From Lactifluus volemus (Eukaryota; Basidiomycota; Agaricomycetes; Russulales; Russulaceae), in NCBI GenBank assembly GCA_022376515.1, contig WTXI01000547.1, forward strand, positions 1 through 16,914: 16,914 nt of DNA, in the 5' to 3' direction. The position numbers and the translations under genes were made by a program. Below the pieces are notes generated by a model. The model was not told the origin of the DNA, did no database searches, and was given only the letters and a program-made list of their open reading frames with translations. Below, piece by piece: positions 1-8,792 of the stretch. Every line of letters starts with the position of its first letter. Positions within the stretch are counted from its first letter, which is position 1.

Positions 1-821
1 CTGCCGTCCCTTACCCAACACACCCACAGCAGACCGGATCCGATCCCGTGCAGATAATAGGCTTGGCGCAGTCTATTCAGCCCTATATGGTTTCTGGTCC
101 TCCCGCCACGCTGTCCTCACAGCGGGTCAATGTACAGCCGGTGCACGTCGTGATGCATACAGCGTTATCCTGTTCCACAAAGATACGCAAACCGTGCTTG
201 TCAATGACGTTACGAGCACGCCGGACGAACTCCTGAATCCTTTGTTGGATCAATCAACCCGCCACGGCACCAACTTTTCAGGAGCTCTTCGAGCTGCTCA
301 AGTGGTCATGACACAAAACTGGAGCACGGAAAGGCTTGTATTCCAATGCGGTTTCTAAGGTCCGATTTCTTTCTAACGGTTCCCGCAACTCAGGACGCCA
401 ATCATAATTTTCCTGTCTGACGGGGAATGTGGGGTATTTGACGAGGCAATTCAAAACGTTTGTCGCTCCGCTGTTCAACTGGGGTGAGTTAGCAATGACC
501 TATGTCCCACGGACCGCTCACAGCTTGAGTAGGAAGCCGCTTTCTTTTCATGCCGTTTTCTTTGGCCAAGACTCCCGGGCTCGCACCCTTCGCAGGATGG
601 CGCAGCTTGCTCTCGAAATACAGAATGACGCCTCTGATGATCCTTCGTTCCCTGCGACGGCGAGGATTCCTTCCTCCTTCACTACCGCCCTCGACACTGT
701 GAGTACTCGTATCACTGACACGCACTTGGAAGTGTCTGACCAGACCTAGGTAAGACTTGCGGAGACATTCCTAGAATTTGCGGAGTCAATGAGGAAGCCA
801 AGAGGCTCACTGATACAGTAA
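1..821 (+). CDS. von Willebrand factor A domain protein, 3' part (5' end outside window)
   Basis: Four exons give one continuous frame: from about base 2 to 333, 394-483, 533-698 and 750-821 (TAA). The spliced protein contains NRLGAVYSALYGFW, RRDAYSVILF, HGTNFSGALRAAQ, then the strand-plus-acidic motif IIIFLSDGECGV, GKPLSFHAVFFG, RRMAQLALEIQN, and ends RLAETFLEFAESMRKPRGSL. This order, with GTNF and DGE near the metal-ion-dependent adhesion site, is that of vWA domains in fungal cytosolic vWA proteins, whose ligands are mostly unknown. Introns are 334-393 (donor GC rather than GT, branch CTAAC at 373), 484-532 and 699-749, and each junction restores the family motif, e.g. STE-R-TP. No frameshift is seen. 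The first catalytic-like DxSxS strand is not in the window, so the start lies upstream; an acceptor at 51-53 could mark the true beginning of the first visible exon. Family assignment is firm; the cellular role is unknown. Confidence 0.85.
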
Positions 822-1175
822 AGGTAAAAGTTGAGTTTTGAGTTGTGAGGCGGACGTTTGTCGCTACGTGTAACTTACTATTTTTTTTTTTACTAAGCGA
901 TGTATTAGGTAGAGAAGATAGTAATCTAGGTTACCTAACAGCTCTAGCCTAATGCGCTGAAGCGGGCCACTAGGGTCCGGACTCGGAGGGAGGATAAAAA
1001 ATGCGTTTACGCACATCCTGATATGGGATAGTGTGGGGCTCATGAGGCGGGGCTACCGCGTTTACTACCCACTAAAAAACCTCGTCTCGAGTGATCCAAT
1101 CTTACGTGTAACTTACTAGTAACCGTGTAAATGTAACCGTGACCCGGCCCGAGTTTTGCGACTATAATGCCATCG
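822..1175. other. intergenic spacer with short repeats, upstream region of the TMEM242-like gene
   Basis: There is no credible ORF. The spacer holds a T10 tract near 882-891, a 16-bp direct repeat (865-880 and 1103-1118), a tandem GTAACCGTG pair at 1119-1127 and 1133-1141, and an A/T-rich GGATAAAAAATG near 991-1002 that could be a TATA-like element for the gene starting at 1176. The promoter role is inference only. Confidence 0.4.
865..1118 (+). repeat. 16-bp direct repeat, two copies (865-880, 1103-1118)
   Basis: The string TACGTGTAACTTACTA occurs at 865-880 and again at 1103-1118, 238 bp apart, both upstream of the TMEM242-like gene. The second copy runs into the palindrome TTACTAGTAA (1112-1121). 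It may be a duplicated regulatory site or the remnant of a small element; the sequence alone does not decide. Confidence 0.6.
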
Positions 1176-2060
1176 ATGCCAACCTCTGATAAAAAGCAGA
1201 TTTCTCCATGGATCCCTCTTTCCATGGTGAGCAAGTCCGCTTTGTTCACAAACATCGTCCTATATTCTCCGCATAGCTCGTTATTACCACTGCAGCATTC
1301 GCTCTACCCCTCACCCTACTTCGTCGACAACGTGTAGCCCCTTCGACGATCAGAAGAAGGGCATCTTCTCACTCAACTCCCCCTCCACCTATCAGGCGAA
1401 TTTCCTCCTCGACAGGGCCGTTGCCTCCTGTTTTATCATCACAAGCGCCAACGTCAACCGTGGCGACATCTCTTCCTCAAGGCGCGTCAGAGGCTTCCTC
1501 GTGTCCATCAAGAGAAGATAACTTCAATGGTGCTCTATACTCTCTCAAAGCATTCAGCATTGCCACGGCAATAGCCTTTGGCTGCGGTGCTGCTAGTGTG
1601 TGGAGCGTGAAAACATATCTCGGTGTCAAGGACGTGCGTAACATGCTTCTCATTCCAAATGTCGCTGCCAACACTCCCGTATTTTGTTCCGTCATCCCAG
1701 ACACAGGAGTTCGCATCCGCCATGCGCCTAACCCTCCTCACAAAGTGGCCGCTCCTCACCTCGAAAATCCATCGCGCGTCTGATTCGGCCCCTCTCCCTC
1801 CGCCAGTCTCGCTAACTACGACAACCCCCACCGCTCCCCCACCACATTTACCGCGACCGTCGACGGCGGTCCCGGACGTAGACGGGTGGAATTGGGCTGC
1901 AGCTCAAGCCCGCCTCACGGAGGCGTATGAGCGCGGCGGAGTCGCCCAGTTCGCAGAGGCAGTTGCTGGAGAATTGGAAGCTGAAGCAGAGTCGGAGAGG
2001 CGCAAGCGGGGGGTTGGAGTCTCGATATCGACTGACTCCCTGGCGGAGGAAAGGAGTTGA
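1176..2060 (+). CDS. two-transmembrane protein, TMEM242-like (probable mitochondrial inner-membrane assembly factor)
   Basis: Three exons, 1176-1226, 1277-1633 and 1701-2060 (TGA), join in one frame and encode 255 residues. Introns 1227-1276 (GTGAGC...ATAG) and 1634-1700 (GTGCGT...CCCAG) are canonical. A first hydrophobic helix spans about residues 12-32 (WIPLSMLVITTAAFALPL), followed by a Ser/Pro/Arg linker. A second helix at about 104-126 ends in VWSVKTYLGVKD, then TQEFASAMR. This pattern (helix, small Gly/Ala residues, VWxxKxxLGV, xxxEF/DFxxxM) is what I recall of human TMEM242, which is reported to help assemble the ATP synthase c-ring and complex I. The protein is longer than the roughly 140-residue animal form because of the linker and a C-terminal tail rich in Pro/Thr and then Glu/Arg. 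The ATG at 1176 was chosen because it gives an in-frame exon ending exactly at a donor. Gene structure is well supported; the family call is moderate. Confidence 0.65.
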
Positions 2061-2329
2061 TTCTGCCACATTGTATGGGGTACTGTTGTCAAATCTTTCC
2101 TCATTCTGTGCCAGCGTAAGTGTGGGCTAGTACAGACTCGTACGTCACGGTGTACGCGTGATGTCAGCTAGAATTGTAGTCGAGCGTAGGATGGACTAGC
2201 ACGCCCATCGTTCTCTCACGGCCGTCGGCTGATCCTTTCAGACGTATACCTGGGCCCCCCTCACCACCTGAGCGTGGCCATATCAACTACCGCCTTCCTC
2301 GCTCAAATATCCAGAAAGTTATCCCTGAC
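2061..2329. other. short intergenic spacer
   Basis: No ORF or RNA gene is visible. The sequence contains ACGCGT near 2153 and a C run at 2254-2260. It separates the TMEM242-like gene from the DUF6535 relic. Confidence 0.5.
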
Positions 2330-3338
2330 ATGTCTCAATCCTCTGGAAATCAAAGCGAGCCATATACTTCCTGTTACGAACATTCGCCACTGGACTCTGA
2401 GTCTCTAGTCATGATATTCCTCTATGATAGCCCAAGAGGCGGGAGGGCCGGAACAGCGGGCATCTCTCCATTCCGCCGATATTAGTACATGGGGACCAGT
2501 ATCCCATGCTGAGGCCTCGTTCACGGACTCCTCCAGCGCCCTATTCTCCCTATATATGTCACATGCCGAGAAGGCTGATCAGAAGCAGACGGATAGTTGG
2601 AAAGCGGGCGCAGACGGAACTTAGAATACGTAAGTAGACTGCCGGTATGGTACGTGTTGTGAATGCGCTAAAATCCATCGTGGTAGACCGGACTGTTTGC
2701 TAGCGCTGTCACCACGTTCGTGGACGACAGCTATAAGTCGCTGCAACCAAATTCAGCCGGAAACGTGGCTATTCTCCTCACCCAAATATCTCAGCAACTC
2801 GGCAACCTCCAGAACGGAACTCAAGTTGGCCCTTCATTCCCAGCCTACCTTCCGACCATCCTCTTCGGCCGTTTGTGTAAATGTGCTTTGGTACCACAAG
2901 TGTCTTTTTTGCTTTCCTAGCGACTCTTCAGCAACACGGGGCTCGCCGATACCTCCGTCTCATAAGCGTGCCCAGATCCGAACCTCCTTTACTGATGGTG
3001 TAAGCCGCTTTCATCTATTCCTGACGATAGATATTATTCCTTCCCTGCTTCAAGTCTCCGCTTTCCTGTTCTTTGCAGGCCTAGTCATCTCCCTCTTCAA
3101 CATTCACCACACCGTTGCGTATGTCGTCCTAGCCGTGACTATCGTTTGCATAGTCGTATACCTCACGATCACAGTAATGCCGGCGATTCACCACAGCCTT
3201 CTTCTCAAGAATCTCAACCGTTTCCTCAAAAACACTGCAATCCAGTCTATACGGCACGAAGCCGCAAATATTGGTCAACTGCGCGAGGAGTTTAGGAGCC
3301 TACGAACCGAGATTGAAAATCATGCGGTCTCTGGCTAG
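2330..3338 (+). pseudogene. decayed DUF6535-type membrane protein gene
   Basis: Family-like segments lie in changing frames. A start-like ATG at 2330 opens MSQSSGNQSEPY. A second frame (2424-2620) holds FSLYMSHAEKADQKQTDSWK, the pre-domain motif. After a canonical intron (2630-2686) comes TGLFASAVTTFVDDSYKSLQ in a third phase, up to about 2815. PSSSAVCVNVLWY (about 2851-2892) is in another frame, LATLQQHGARRYLRL (about 2917-2961) in another, and from about 2995 to the stop at 3338 the frame carries IIPSLLQVSAFLFFAGLVI plus a second hydrophobic stretch. At least four single-base-scale shifts are needed, and an in-frame TAG (2622-2624) falls just before the intron. The large C-terminal part seen in typical family members is absent, replaced by a short charged tail. 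The family has no established function and is often present in many copies in mushrooms. An intron at 2873-2920 could bypass one break but would discard the conserved VNVLWY motif. Confidence 0.75.
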
Positions 3339-3339
3339 A

Positions 3340-3408
3340 TAGATTGTATGACGCACGTGACGTATCATAATTTATGTTTGAATTTGATCTTAGATTCTGA
3401 TTGGCCCC
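3340..3408 (+). promoter_or_regulatory. short upstream region of MIS12 with overlapping E-box and CRE-like sites
   Basis: Only 70 bp separate the DUF6535 stop from the MIS12 start. It contains CACGTG at 3354-3359 overlapping TGACGT at 3358-3363, about 50 bp before the ATG, followed by an A/T-rich stretch. CACGTG and TGACGT are known binding sites for bHLH and bZIP factors; use here is inference. Confidence 0.35.
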
Positions 3409-4316
3409 ATGGCTCAACAACAGCCATCTCGTACTAGCACAGTGCTCGTTCCAGAACTCCTTTCATTCTCCCCTCATTTCCTTCTTGATGACACAATAAA
3501 CATCGCAAATGATGGTGTCAGTCGCGCGGTGGACGCAATGGAAGACTTTCTCAATCGCTGGGCCGAAACACGCCTCGAGCACGAGCCTGGCTGGGACGCA
3601 GACAAGGAACTCGAGCAAGGCCTTGTCTCATTTCAGACCCTCCTCGAGTTCCACACCGACATCGCATTTGATTTCTTTGAAGCATGGTCTCTCCGTAATA
3701 TCTTCGCTCTACCTCCCGACCTTCCCCTTGTCGCACCCCACCACGCGGGGCTCGATTTTGATCAGCCTCCAGAGAGGGAGGCCGAACTACTTAAAGAGAT
3801 TGACGACTTGCGTCGCCAAATCGAAAATGTGAGCTCATCTTCATGTGGCCTGTACCTATTCCACCAGCATTCGTGGCCGCAATCTGTCCCGATAACTCAC
3901 CTCATTACTTTCTCTAATACACCGCTTTATAGCAAAAGCGTTTGAAGCGACTGTTAGCAAGGGCGGCCCGAACATCTAAACGACACGCGAAGCAAGCACA
4001 GGCGCGTCTCGATCGCCTCTCTTTCATCCAACCCGACCAGCTACGCGCTCTGCACGCGCTGGCCAATAACGTCTCCACCCTTTACGTGAACGTTTCCACC
4101 TTGCCACCCCTCGAACCCACGGACGCTGACGTGCAGGTATCTGAGCCAGGCAAACGACAATGGGAGACCGGCAAGGTGGGTTACGTCAACTGGGCCACCA
4201 CACAACTCAAACACGGTGGACCCCGTCTGGGGAGAGCTTCGGCAGATGATGCGGGTGCGGCTACCTCTAAGGACGATGTACTCGCTGCGATGCATAGTCT
4301 TGAACGTAACGATTAA
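3409..4316 (+). CDS. MIS12: Mis12/Mtw1 family kinetochore protein
   Basis: Two exons, 3409-3828 and 3933-4316 (TAA), encode 267 residues. The intron 3829-3932 begins GTGAGC, has a CTAATAC branch site at about 3914 and ends TATAG; splicing joins IEN to QKRLKRLL. Mis12 is a subunit of the MIND/Mis12 complex that links inner-kinetochore proteins to the Ndc80 complex on centromeres. Family-like segments are PELLSFSPHFLLDDTINIAN and AVDAMEDFL at the N-terminus, then EQGLVSFQTLLEFHTDIAFD and FFEAWSLRNIFALP, matching the Mis12 domain. These are followed by heptad-rich sequence (about residues 122-170, EAELLKEIDDLRRQIEN and beyond) expected to form coiled coil. The C-terminal segment ending SLERND is less conserved. 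The start is the first ATG in frame and fits the family N-terminus. No frameshift is seen. The spacing to the upstream relic is only 70 bp, so its promoter may overlap the relic's end. Confidence 0.88.
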
Positions 4317-4538
4317 CGAGCGGGCTCGTGACACTTTTGGCTTACCACAGGCGGCTCCAATGTAACTCTTCGACTATCCTATACCCTTTTTATTATGACA
4401 CCCCTGATATTCTCACTTCTATGAGGCCGAGCGTTCCGCTTCTCGCTCGGATCATGATCCAAGGCTAAAAAAAAATGACTTGAGGTGCCTAGAAGCAGAA
4501 GCTTGGATAGACGTATGTTAGTCGTGGGTACATCGCAA
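4317..4538. other. 3' flank of MIS12 with hairpin, palindrome and A tract
   Basis: The arms CCGAGCG (4427-4433) and CGCTCGG (4444-4450) form a perfect 7-bp inverted repeat with a 10-nt loop. It overlaps the 12-bp palindrome GGATCATGATCC (4449-4460), and an A9 run follows at about 4467-4475. The arrangement could help 3'-end formation, but eukaryotic terminators are not defined by hairpins, so this is only a structural note. Confidence 0.4.
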
Positions 4539-5000
4539 TTACTTCGTATCTACATCCAAAAATGGACGAAGGTCAATTTTTTTGACAAGACACATACTCC
4601 AGTGGTCAGCCTTTGCGAGTTGGGTGAGCTCGATTAGTGATCGATCGCTCGCCCCAACCTTGGGCCGGATGTACTCAAGAAAGGGTCTGAGGGTTGCATG
4701 TGAAATTTGCAGCAATGGGCGAATTGTCTCCCCGCCCGACAGATCAAAGTGAGACTGTCGGAGTTGATGTCGCGTCGCAACCCCCACATCCCGTCGTAGG
4801 GCCTTGCTATTCCCAACAACGAGATATAACCGAGTTGGTTTCAGTAAGGGCGCATAGTGTGAACTACCAAAACATTCGACAAGGCTTAGCGAAAGAAGAG
4901 CTGAACTCACCGTTGTTATCAAAAGCGACTTTCGCTCATAGGCATCCAGAAAGACAGTAAAAAAAAAGGCACGCGCTTGCTGCTCGATGAGGAACACCAT
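4539..5000 (-). other. unrecognised minus-strand ORF of 153 codons
   Basis: The ORF runs from an ATG at 5000 to a stop at 4539 without introns. It contains FFFTVFLDAYERKSLLITT, SHYAPLLKPTRLYLVV and RPFLEYIRPKVGASDRSLIE, which read more like protein than noise but match no family I know. Splice-like motifs lie inside it: a donor GTGAGTT at about 4913 on the minus strand and a possible acceptor GGTAG near 4866. Removing that 47-nt stretch breaks the frame soon after. Upstream, in another frame, FEDCVKFRAGMEAS (about 5006-5048) would join if one base were missing near 4998. It may be an eroded or spliced gene, or chance. Confidence 0.2.
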
Positions 5001-5785
5001 GCCCCCGATGCTTCCATCCCGGCACGGAACTTGACGCAGTCTTCGAAAACAGCGTAGATATTAGTATTAGAAAGGACGCTGCATCTCGGATGTTGCTTCA
5101 TTACAATGCTGAAATGGTCTAGCCCTACGTAAGTAAACCGACACCAGAGACGCTCGTTGAAAAATAGCTTGAAACGGCTCCAAGATAGACGAATGGAAAG
5201 CGTGAGATGGACAATATTATAATCAAAGAAAATTACCACCACATCACAAAGTGGAACATGCGTGCAGTAGCGTAACCATTGAGAAAAGGGGCATTTGGGG
5301 GGCAATTGCCACAAATACATGAGACAGGGACAGGAGCAGAAGACCAAAGAGAACCAGGGAGATCAACTTGGAGCTGAAGAGCAATAAACCCAGGCCATCA
5401 AGTTACCATTCAAGTACATCTACATGCATATGTACAAGGGCCATGACCACACCGACATGATGGACTCCTGTCCATGATGATGAGGAAGGTGTGGTGGTTG
5501 AACAATATGTATGTATGGGCAAAGGCAACACTCCCTTAGCCCATACACCCATTTCACTCAATCGACACTCTTTCTTGCAAGGCAGCAGGAAACATGGTGA
5601 CTGCCACTTCAAGGACAACACAGCGAGGAATAAAATGGATGGCACCAACAACAGAACAACAGGCGTGCACAACCTTGAGTGTCCAAGCCAAAAACAATAA
5701 AGGATACTCATATCCTTGGGACAAGGACTGCGGGTCAGTTGCAAACCCATCGCGACCGTTGCAAAGATTAGCTCATGATCGGCCC
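5001..5785. other. no gene recognised
   Basis: Open frames occur on both strands, but none shows a family motif, convincing codon pattern or consistent splice structure. The minus strand around 5006-5150 has mildly protein-like reading (TYVGLDHFSIVMKQ, FEDCVKFRAGMEAS) adjacent to the ORF at 4539-5000, so a decayed minus-strand gene is possible. Confidence 0.3.
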
Positions 5786-6091
5786 TCATGATACTGGAAA
5801 GGTTTGGAGCACAGAATAATAAATGACGCGTAAAAACGTAAAAAAAAAAAAAAACAAAGGTATGATCAGGGACTCACAACGGACTGGGATGAGACCAAAC
5901 TGCGGCAGAATGTCATGCAAATGGTGTCTCTCGATACCAACTATGATTTGGCGGTGGGAAGGAACTTGTGATTCCCTCATAACACTCTTCATGGGAAGCA
6001 CAAGTATCGGGTTCCGGTCATAACGACGCCTGTCTGAGCTACTTGACACGACGCCACAGGTACGGAGATATCTATCAACAGCTGGGGCCAT
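5786..6091 (-). other. possible minus-strand exon or VPS29 3' untranslated region
   Basis: A minus-strand open frame carries RRYDRNPILVLPMKSVMRES and SHRQIIVGIERHHLHDILPQ, followed by FGLIPVR and a strong donor (GTGAGTCC at 5876-5869). A matching acceptor lies at about 5802 (TTTCCAG); splicing there gives a short end, YHEGRS and stop. Another donor-like site (GTAAGT at about 6129) follows directly after the VPS29 stop, so this could be a spliced 3' UTR of VPS29 or a small separate gene. No family recognised. Confidence 0.25.
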
Positions 6092-6131
6092 GAGCAGTCA
6101 ACGGCACAGTATAATTGACAAAGACTTACAT

Positions 6132-6959
6132 CTACCACGCACTCTGCTGCGCAGCAGCCGCGCTCGGTATGCTCTGTGGCATGACCGTACTGCGAGGAGC
6201 TGCCGCTTCTCGTTCTCTAGCGTTCAGAGCTTCCGCATCCTTCCGGTACTCAATCTTCTCAACTCGAACCTCACCATCAATGAGTTGGTAAACATATGTC
6301 ACCACCACGGGGCCCTGGATGTCCATGAGCGCGAAAGACGGCGTGGGGTCACTAAGAAAAACAAAAGGTGAATTTGAAATTTGTCGTATGATGATGCCGG
6401 TGCTTAAAACGGACGACTTACCCATTAAAAAAACTCGACCAAGCACCAGTTGCTGATCCAGGATTTACGAAGAAACGACCGTCATGGTCGATGGCTTGGA
6501 ACCTTTGAACGTCGTGAGTTAAATGTATCGACCCTTTACTAATGGTCAGCCATACGTGTGAGTGTGTCCAGAGATGAGTACGTCAACGTCCATTTGCCTG
6601 GCAATGGAGTTCAAAGAGTCTAGGTCTCCCGTCGGAACACACTGATGGCCATGGATTACCCCTATTCGTATGGGCGAGTGGGTCACAATTATAGAGAGCG
6701 GGAAGGTGACGGACTAGGGATTGGGTCAATTGGTGAGATGCGCTAGGGTGTAGCGACTCACGTCGTCGTAATCGCCACGTACAACGTGCACGTCAGCTGC
6801 GATGGTCCTGAGATAGTCGTAAGTTTCACGGTCGCAAACGTTGCCGGTGCAAAGGATCTGCTGGATTTTTCCTGGGACGAGAAGCTTTTTAAACTTGGAC
6901 GGTAGATCATGGGTTCTGTGGGGAATATGAAGATCACCAATGACAAGGACGAGAACCAT
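6132..6959 (-). CDS. VPS29: retromer subunit Vps29
   Basis: Four exons on the minus strand, 6959-6762, 6713-6556, 6502-6422 and 6351-6132, encode 218 residues. Introns 6761-6714, 6555-6503 and 6421-6352 are GT-AG. Vps29 is the metallophosphoesterase-fold subunit of retromer (with Vps26 and Vps35), which recycles cargo from endosomes to the Golgi or plasma membrane. Positions equivalent to the phosphoesterase metal site are retained: GDLHIPHR (D9, H11), ILCTGN (N40), RGDYDD (D63), VIHGH (H87) and LISGHTHT (H116, H118), followed by [11 protein letters not shown] and [27 protein letters not shown]. Enzymatic activity is doubtful in this family; it acts as a scaffold. A 35-residue Ala/Glu/Arg-rich tail extends past the usual end of animal Vps29. 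The start matches the family N-terminus and lies only 81 bp from the divergent MDM35 start. Confidence 0.95.
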
Positions 6960-7040
6960 GATGATGAGCGGATGGCGTGGAGAGAGGGAGGACGAGCGGG
7001 CCGGGTGCCACCGATACCTGACTTGGTCTTACCAACCACC
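6960..7040. promoter_or_regulatory. 81-bp bidirectional spacer between VPS29 and MDM35 start codons
   Basis: The two ATGs face away from each other with 81 bp between. No TATA box is evident. Any 5' UTRs and core promoters must be very short or overlap the opposite coding region. Function is inferred from geometry only. Confidence 0.5.
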
Positions 7041-7400
7041 ATGGCTCATAGTCTTAACGAACGCTGCACCCAGTTAAAGCTGGATTATGATTCCTGTTTT
7101 AACTCTTGGTTTGAAGGTTACCTTGAACCCGCCGTTTCTGCCTCTGCCTCCCCCGAAAGTCGTTCAAAGTATTCCAAGGAAAAGGCTGAAGAATACGAAC
7201 GCAAGTGCGGCCAAATTTGGGCAACTTACCGAGATTGTGTCCAAGTACGCCGAATTTGTCGTTTTATTGTAAAATCACCGCTCAACGAGTACGACGATAC
7301 TTGTCAGAAAGCTGTAAAGGAGAAGGGGTTGGACGACCTCCTTAACCAGGCTCGAAGGGAAAATCCTCTCAAGGAGCCACCACAGGCATCGACCAATTAA
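7041..7400 (+). CDS. MDM35: Mdm35/TRIAP1 family twin CX9C protein
   Basis: Two exons, 7041-7244 and 7308-7400 (TAA), encode 98 residues. Mdm35 is a small intermembrane-space protein of mitochondria that binds and stabilises Ups1/Ups2 (PRELI-like) lipid-transfer proteins for phosphatidic acid and phosphatidylserine transport; it is imported and oxidised by the Mia40 pathway. Both CX9C pairs are present: C9-C19 (CTQLKLDYDSC) and C56-C66 (CGQIWATYRDC). A Ser/Ala-rich insert lies between (about residues 28-42) and a conserved helical end follows (KAVKEKGLDDLLNQAR). The intron 7245-7307 (GTACGC...GTCAG, CTCAACG branch) is 63 nt, in frame and stop-free, so a retained form would read through. Start chosen at MAHSLNERC because family members begin close to the first CX9C; upstream in-frame sequence overlaps VPS29 exon 1 antisense and is unlikely to be coding. 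Confidence 0.93.
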   Translation: MAHSLNERCTQLKLDYDSCFNSWFEGYLEPAVSASASPESRSKYSKEKAEEYERKCGQIWATYRDCVQVRRICRFIVKSPLNEYDDTCQKAVKEKGLDDLLNQARRENPLKEPPQASTN

Positions 7401-8792
7401 TGAGGAGTCATTCCTGGCGGGTTATTTCGACCATCTAATCTAGTGTAATATTCCTTAGCCTAGGGTAGTGTTATTCACCTGGGCGGCACGACGCAGAATC
7501 AATTGAACGCATGGCGCTATATGAACCCCCGGTACTTCTATAATGCCGTGTCCGTTGGGACTGGTTTTAGTAGCTTCCTGTTTTCTACTAGGGACAAGCA
7601 TGACCACCTGGACAACTCTCTGACCGGGACTGCTTACGTTGTGATGTTCATTTTGCATTTAAAAATGCTTCGAGGACTGGCATGTTTTCCGCCGACGAGC
7701 CTGCACCGTTGCTGGTCACTCCTGATTCCTGCGGCGTCAGCGCCGACGAGCTTCCGTTTCTCCGGGCCAAGTGGCGTCTCCGAAGGAAAATTACCCACGG
7801 GTGATAAGCGAACATAGGTTAACGTTGGCGGCTCCACTTCTGCACATCACCTTTTGGTTAGGGAACTGCTTGGCTAGCAACGGGGCCCAGCGACTCACGG
7901 TGAACATTGAATGTTGGATGACTTCATCAATTCACTTCCTCGGTAGTGGAAGTCGCAAGATAGTTTCCTCGGCGCAATATACATGGTTACACAGTAGACG
8001 CATGGTTTCGAAGGTGTGCCCCTCTTGACGTACCTTTCTGGGGATTTTAGGGGGACCTTTACGGATCCAATGCAGTGGTATCATGTACGGCAGCAGGCAC
8101 TCTGATGAAATTTATGAACGTCTTATAGTTTTCTCGGCTCCATGGCCAATGCCACATCACGCTCGGCTGAAATACGCAACATGAGAGTGCTCGTTTTGGA
8201 TCGTGCTGACTGATAACAACAGTCTCTCTCGCTAGGCATCCCCCCAGCGAGTCACGCTGGCGGACTCAAACACTCAATTTTACTCAAATCTCAGATCTCA
8301 GACCCGGAGAACCATCTTCTCACGTCTTATCAGAGTTGAGATTTTTTGACAATCCGGTCATGGGGCATGCTGGGCCGCTGGCAAGAAAATACATCGGGCT
8401 TATCCGGAAGCCACGACCTATGTGCAATAAGAGTGCATAGAAAACTTTGCGCTGTCATATCTTACGTCGCGACGGTAGCTGGGCCTTGCGGTCAACCGGG
8501 TGCCCTTGCTCTTGGTGTACGTCAGATGATTCTCGTCGAAGAACATAGTAAGGGATACCATGCATAAGGAGAAGGACTCACTTTCATATAAAGTTCTGGA
8601 ATACATTATTAATAACGCCTTCGTTTCTTGTGAGTTAAGCTCAGGGCCCGCGTTTGATCGCACTGCAAGCAGACCGCACACACGGGTGCCGTCTTGACTC
8701 AGTGAAGAAAAATTTGGCGCGCGGGGATCCCCGATTATCTACCCTTGGTCCAACAGAGTGGTACCATACGAGATAAACATGTAGTCCAGAAA
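7401..8792. other. no gene supported; possible relic sequence
   Basis: Short frames on both strands lack recognisable motifs. On the minus strand, splice-like pieces cluster: a donor GTGAGTCC near 8580, and an intron-like stretch from GTAAG near 8467 to a CATAG near 8420. Between them lies protein-like LTYTKSKGTRLTARPSYRRD (about 8469-8528). Joining them gives stops quickly, so an eroded minus-strand multi-exon gene is possible but not shown. Two small hairpins occur at 8228-8259 (CTCGCT...AGCGAG and CCAGCG...CGCTGG) and a 12-bp palindrome CGGGGATCCCCG at 8722-8733. Confidence 0.35.

Noticed and set aside
2873..2920. Intron that would rescue part of the DUF6535 frame
   Set aside because: It would remove the conserved VNVLWY segment, and other frame breaks would remain.
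6909..7040. Upstream in-frame extension of MDM35
   Set aside because: It is the antisense of VPS29 exon 1 and lacks resemblance to Mdm35 proteins, which start close to the first CX9C motif.
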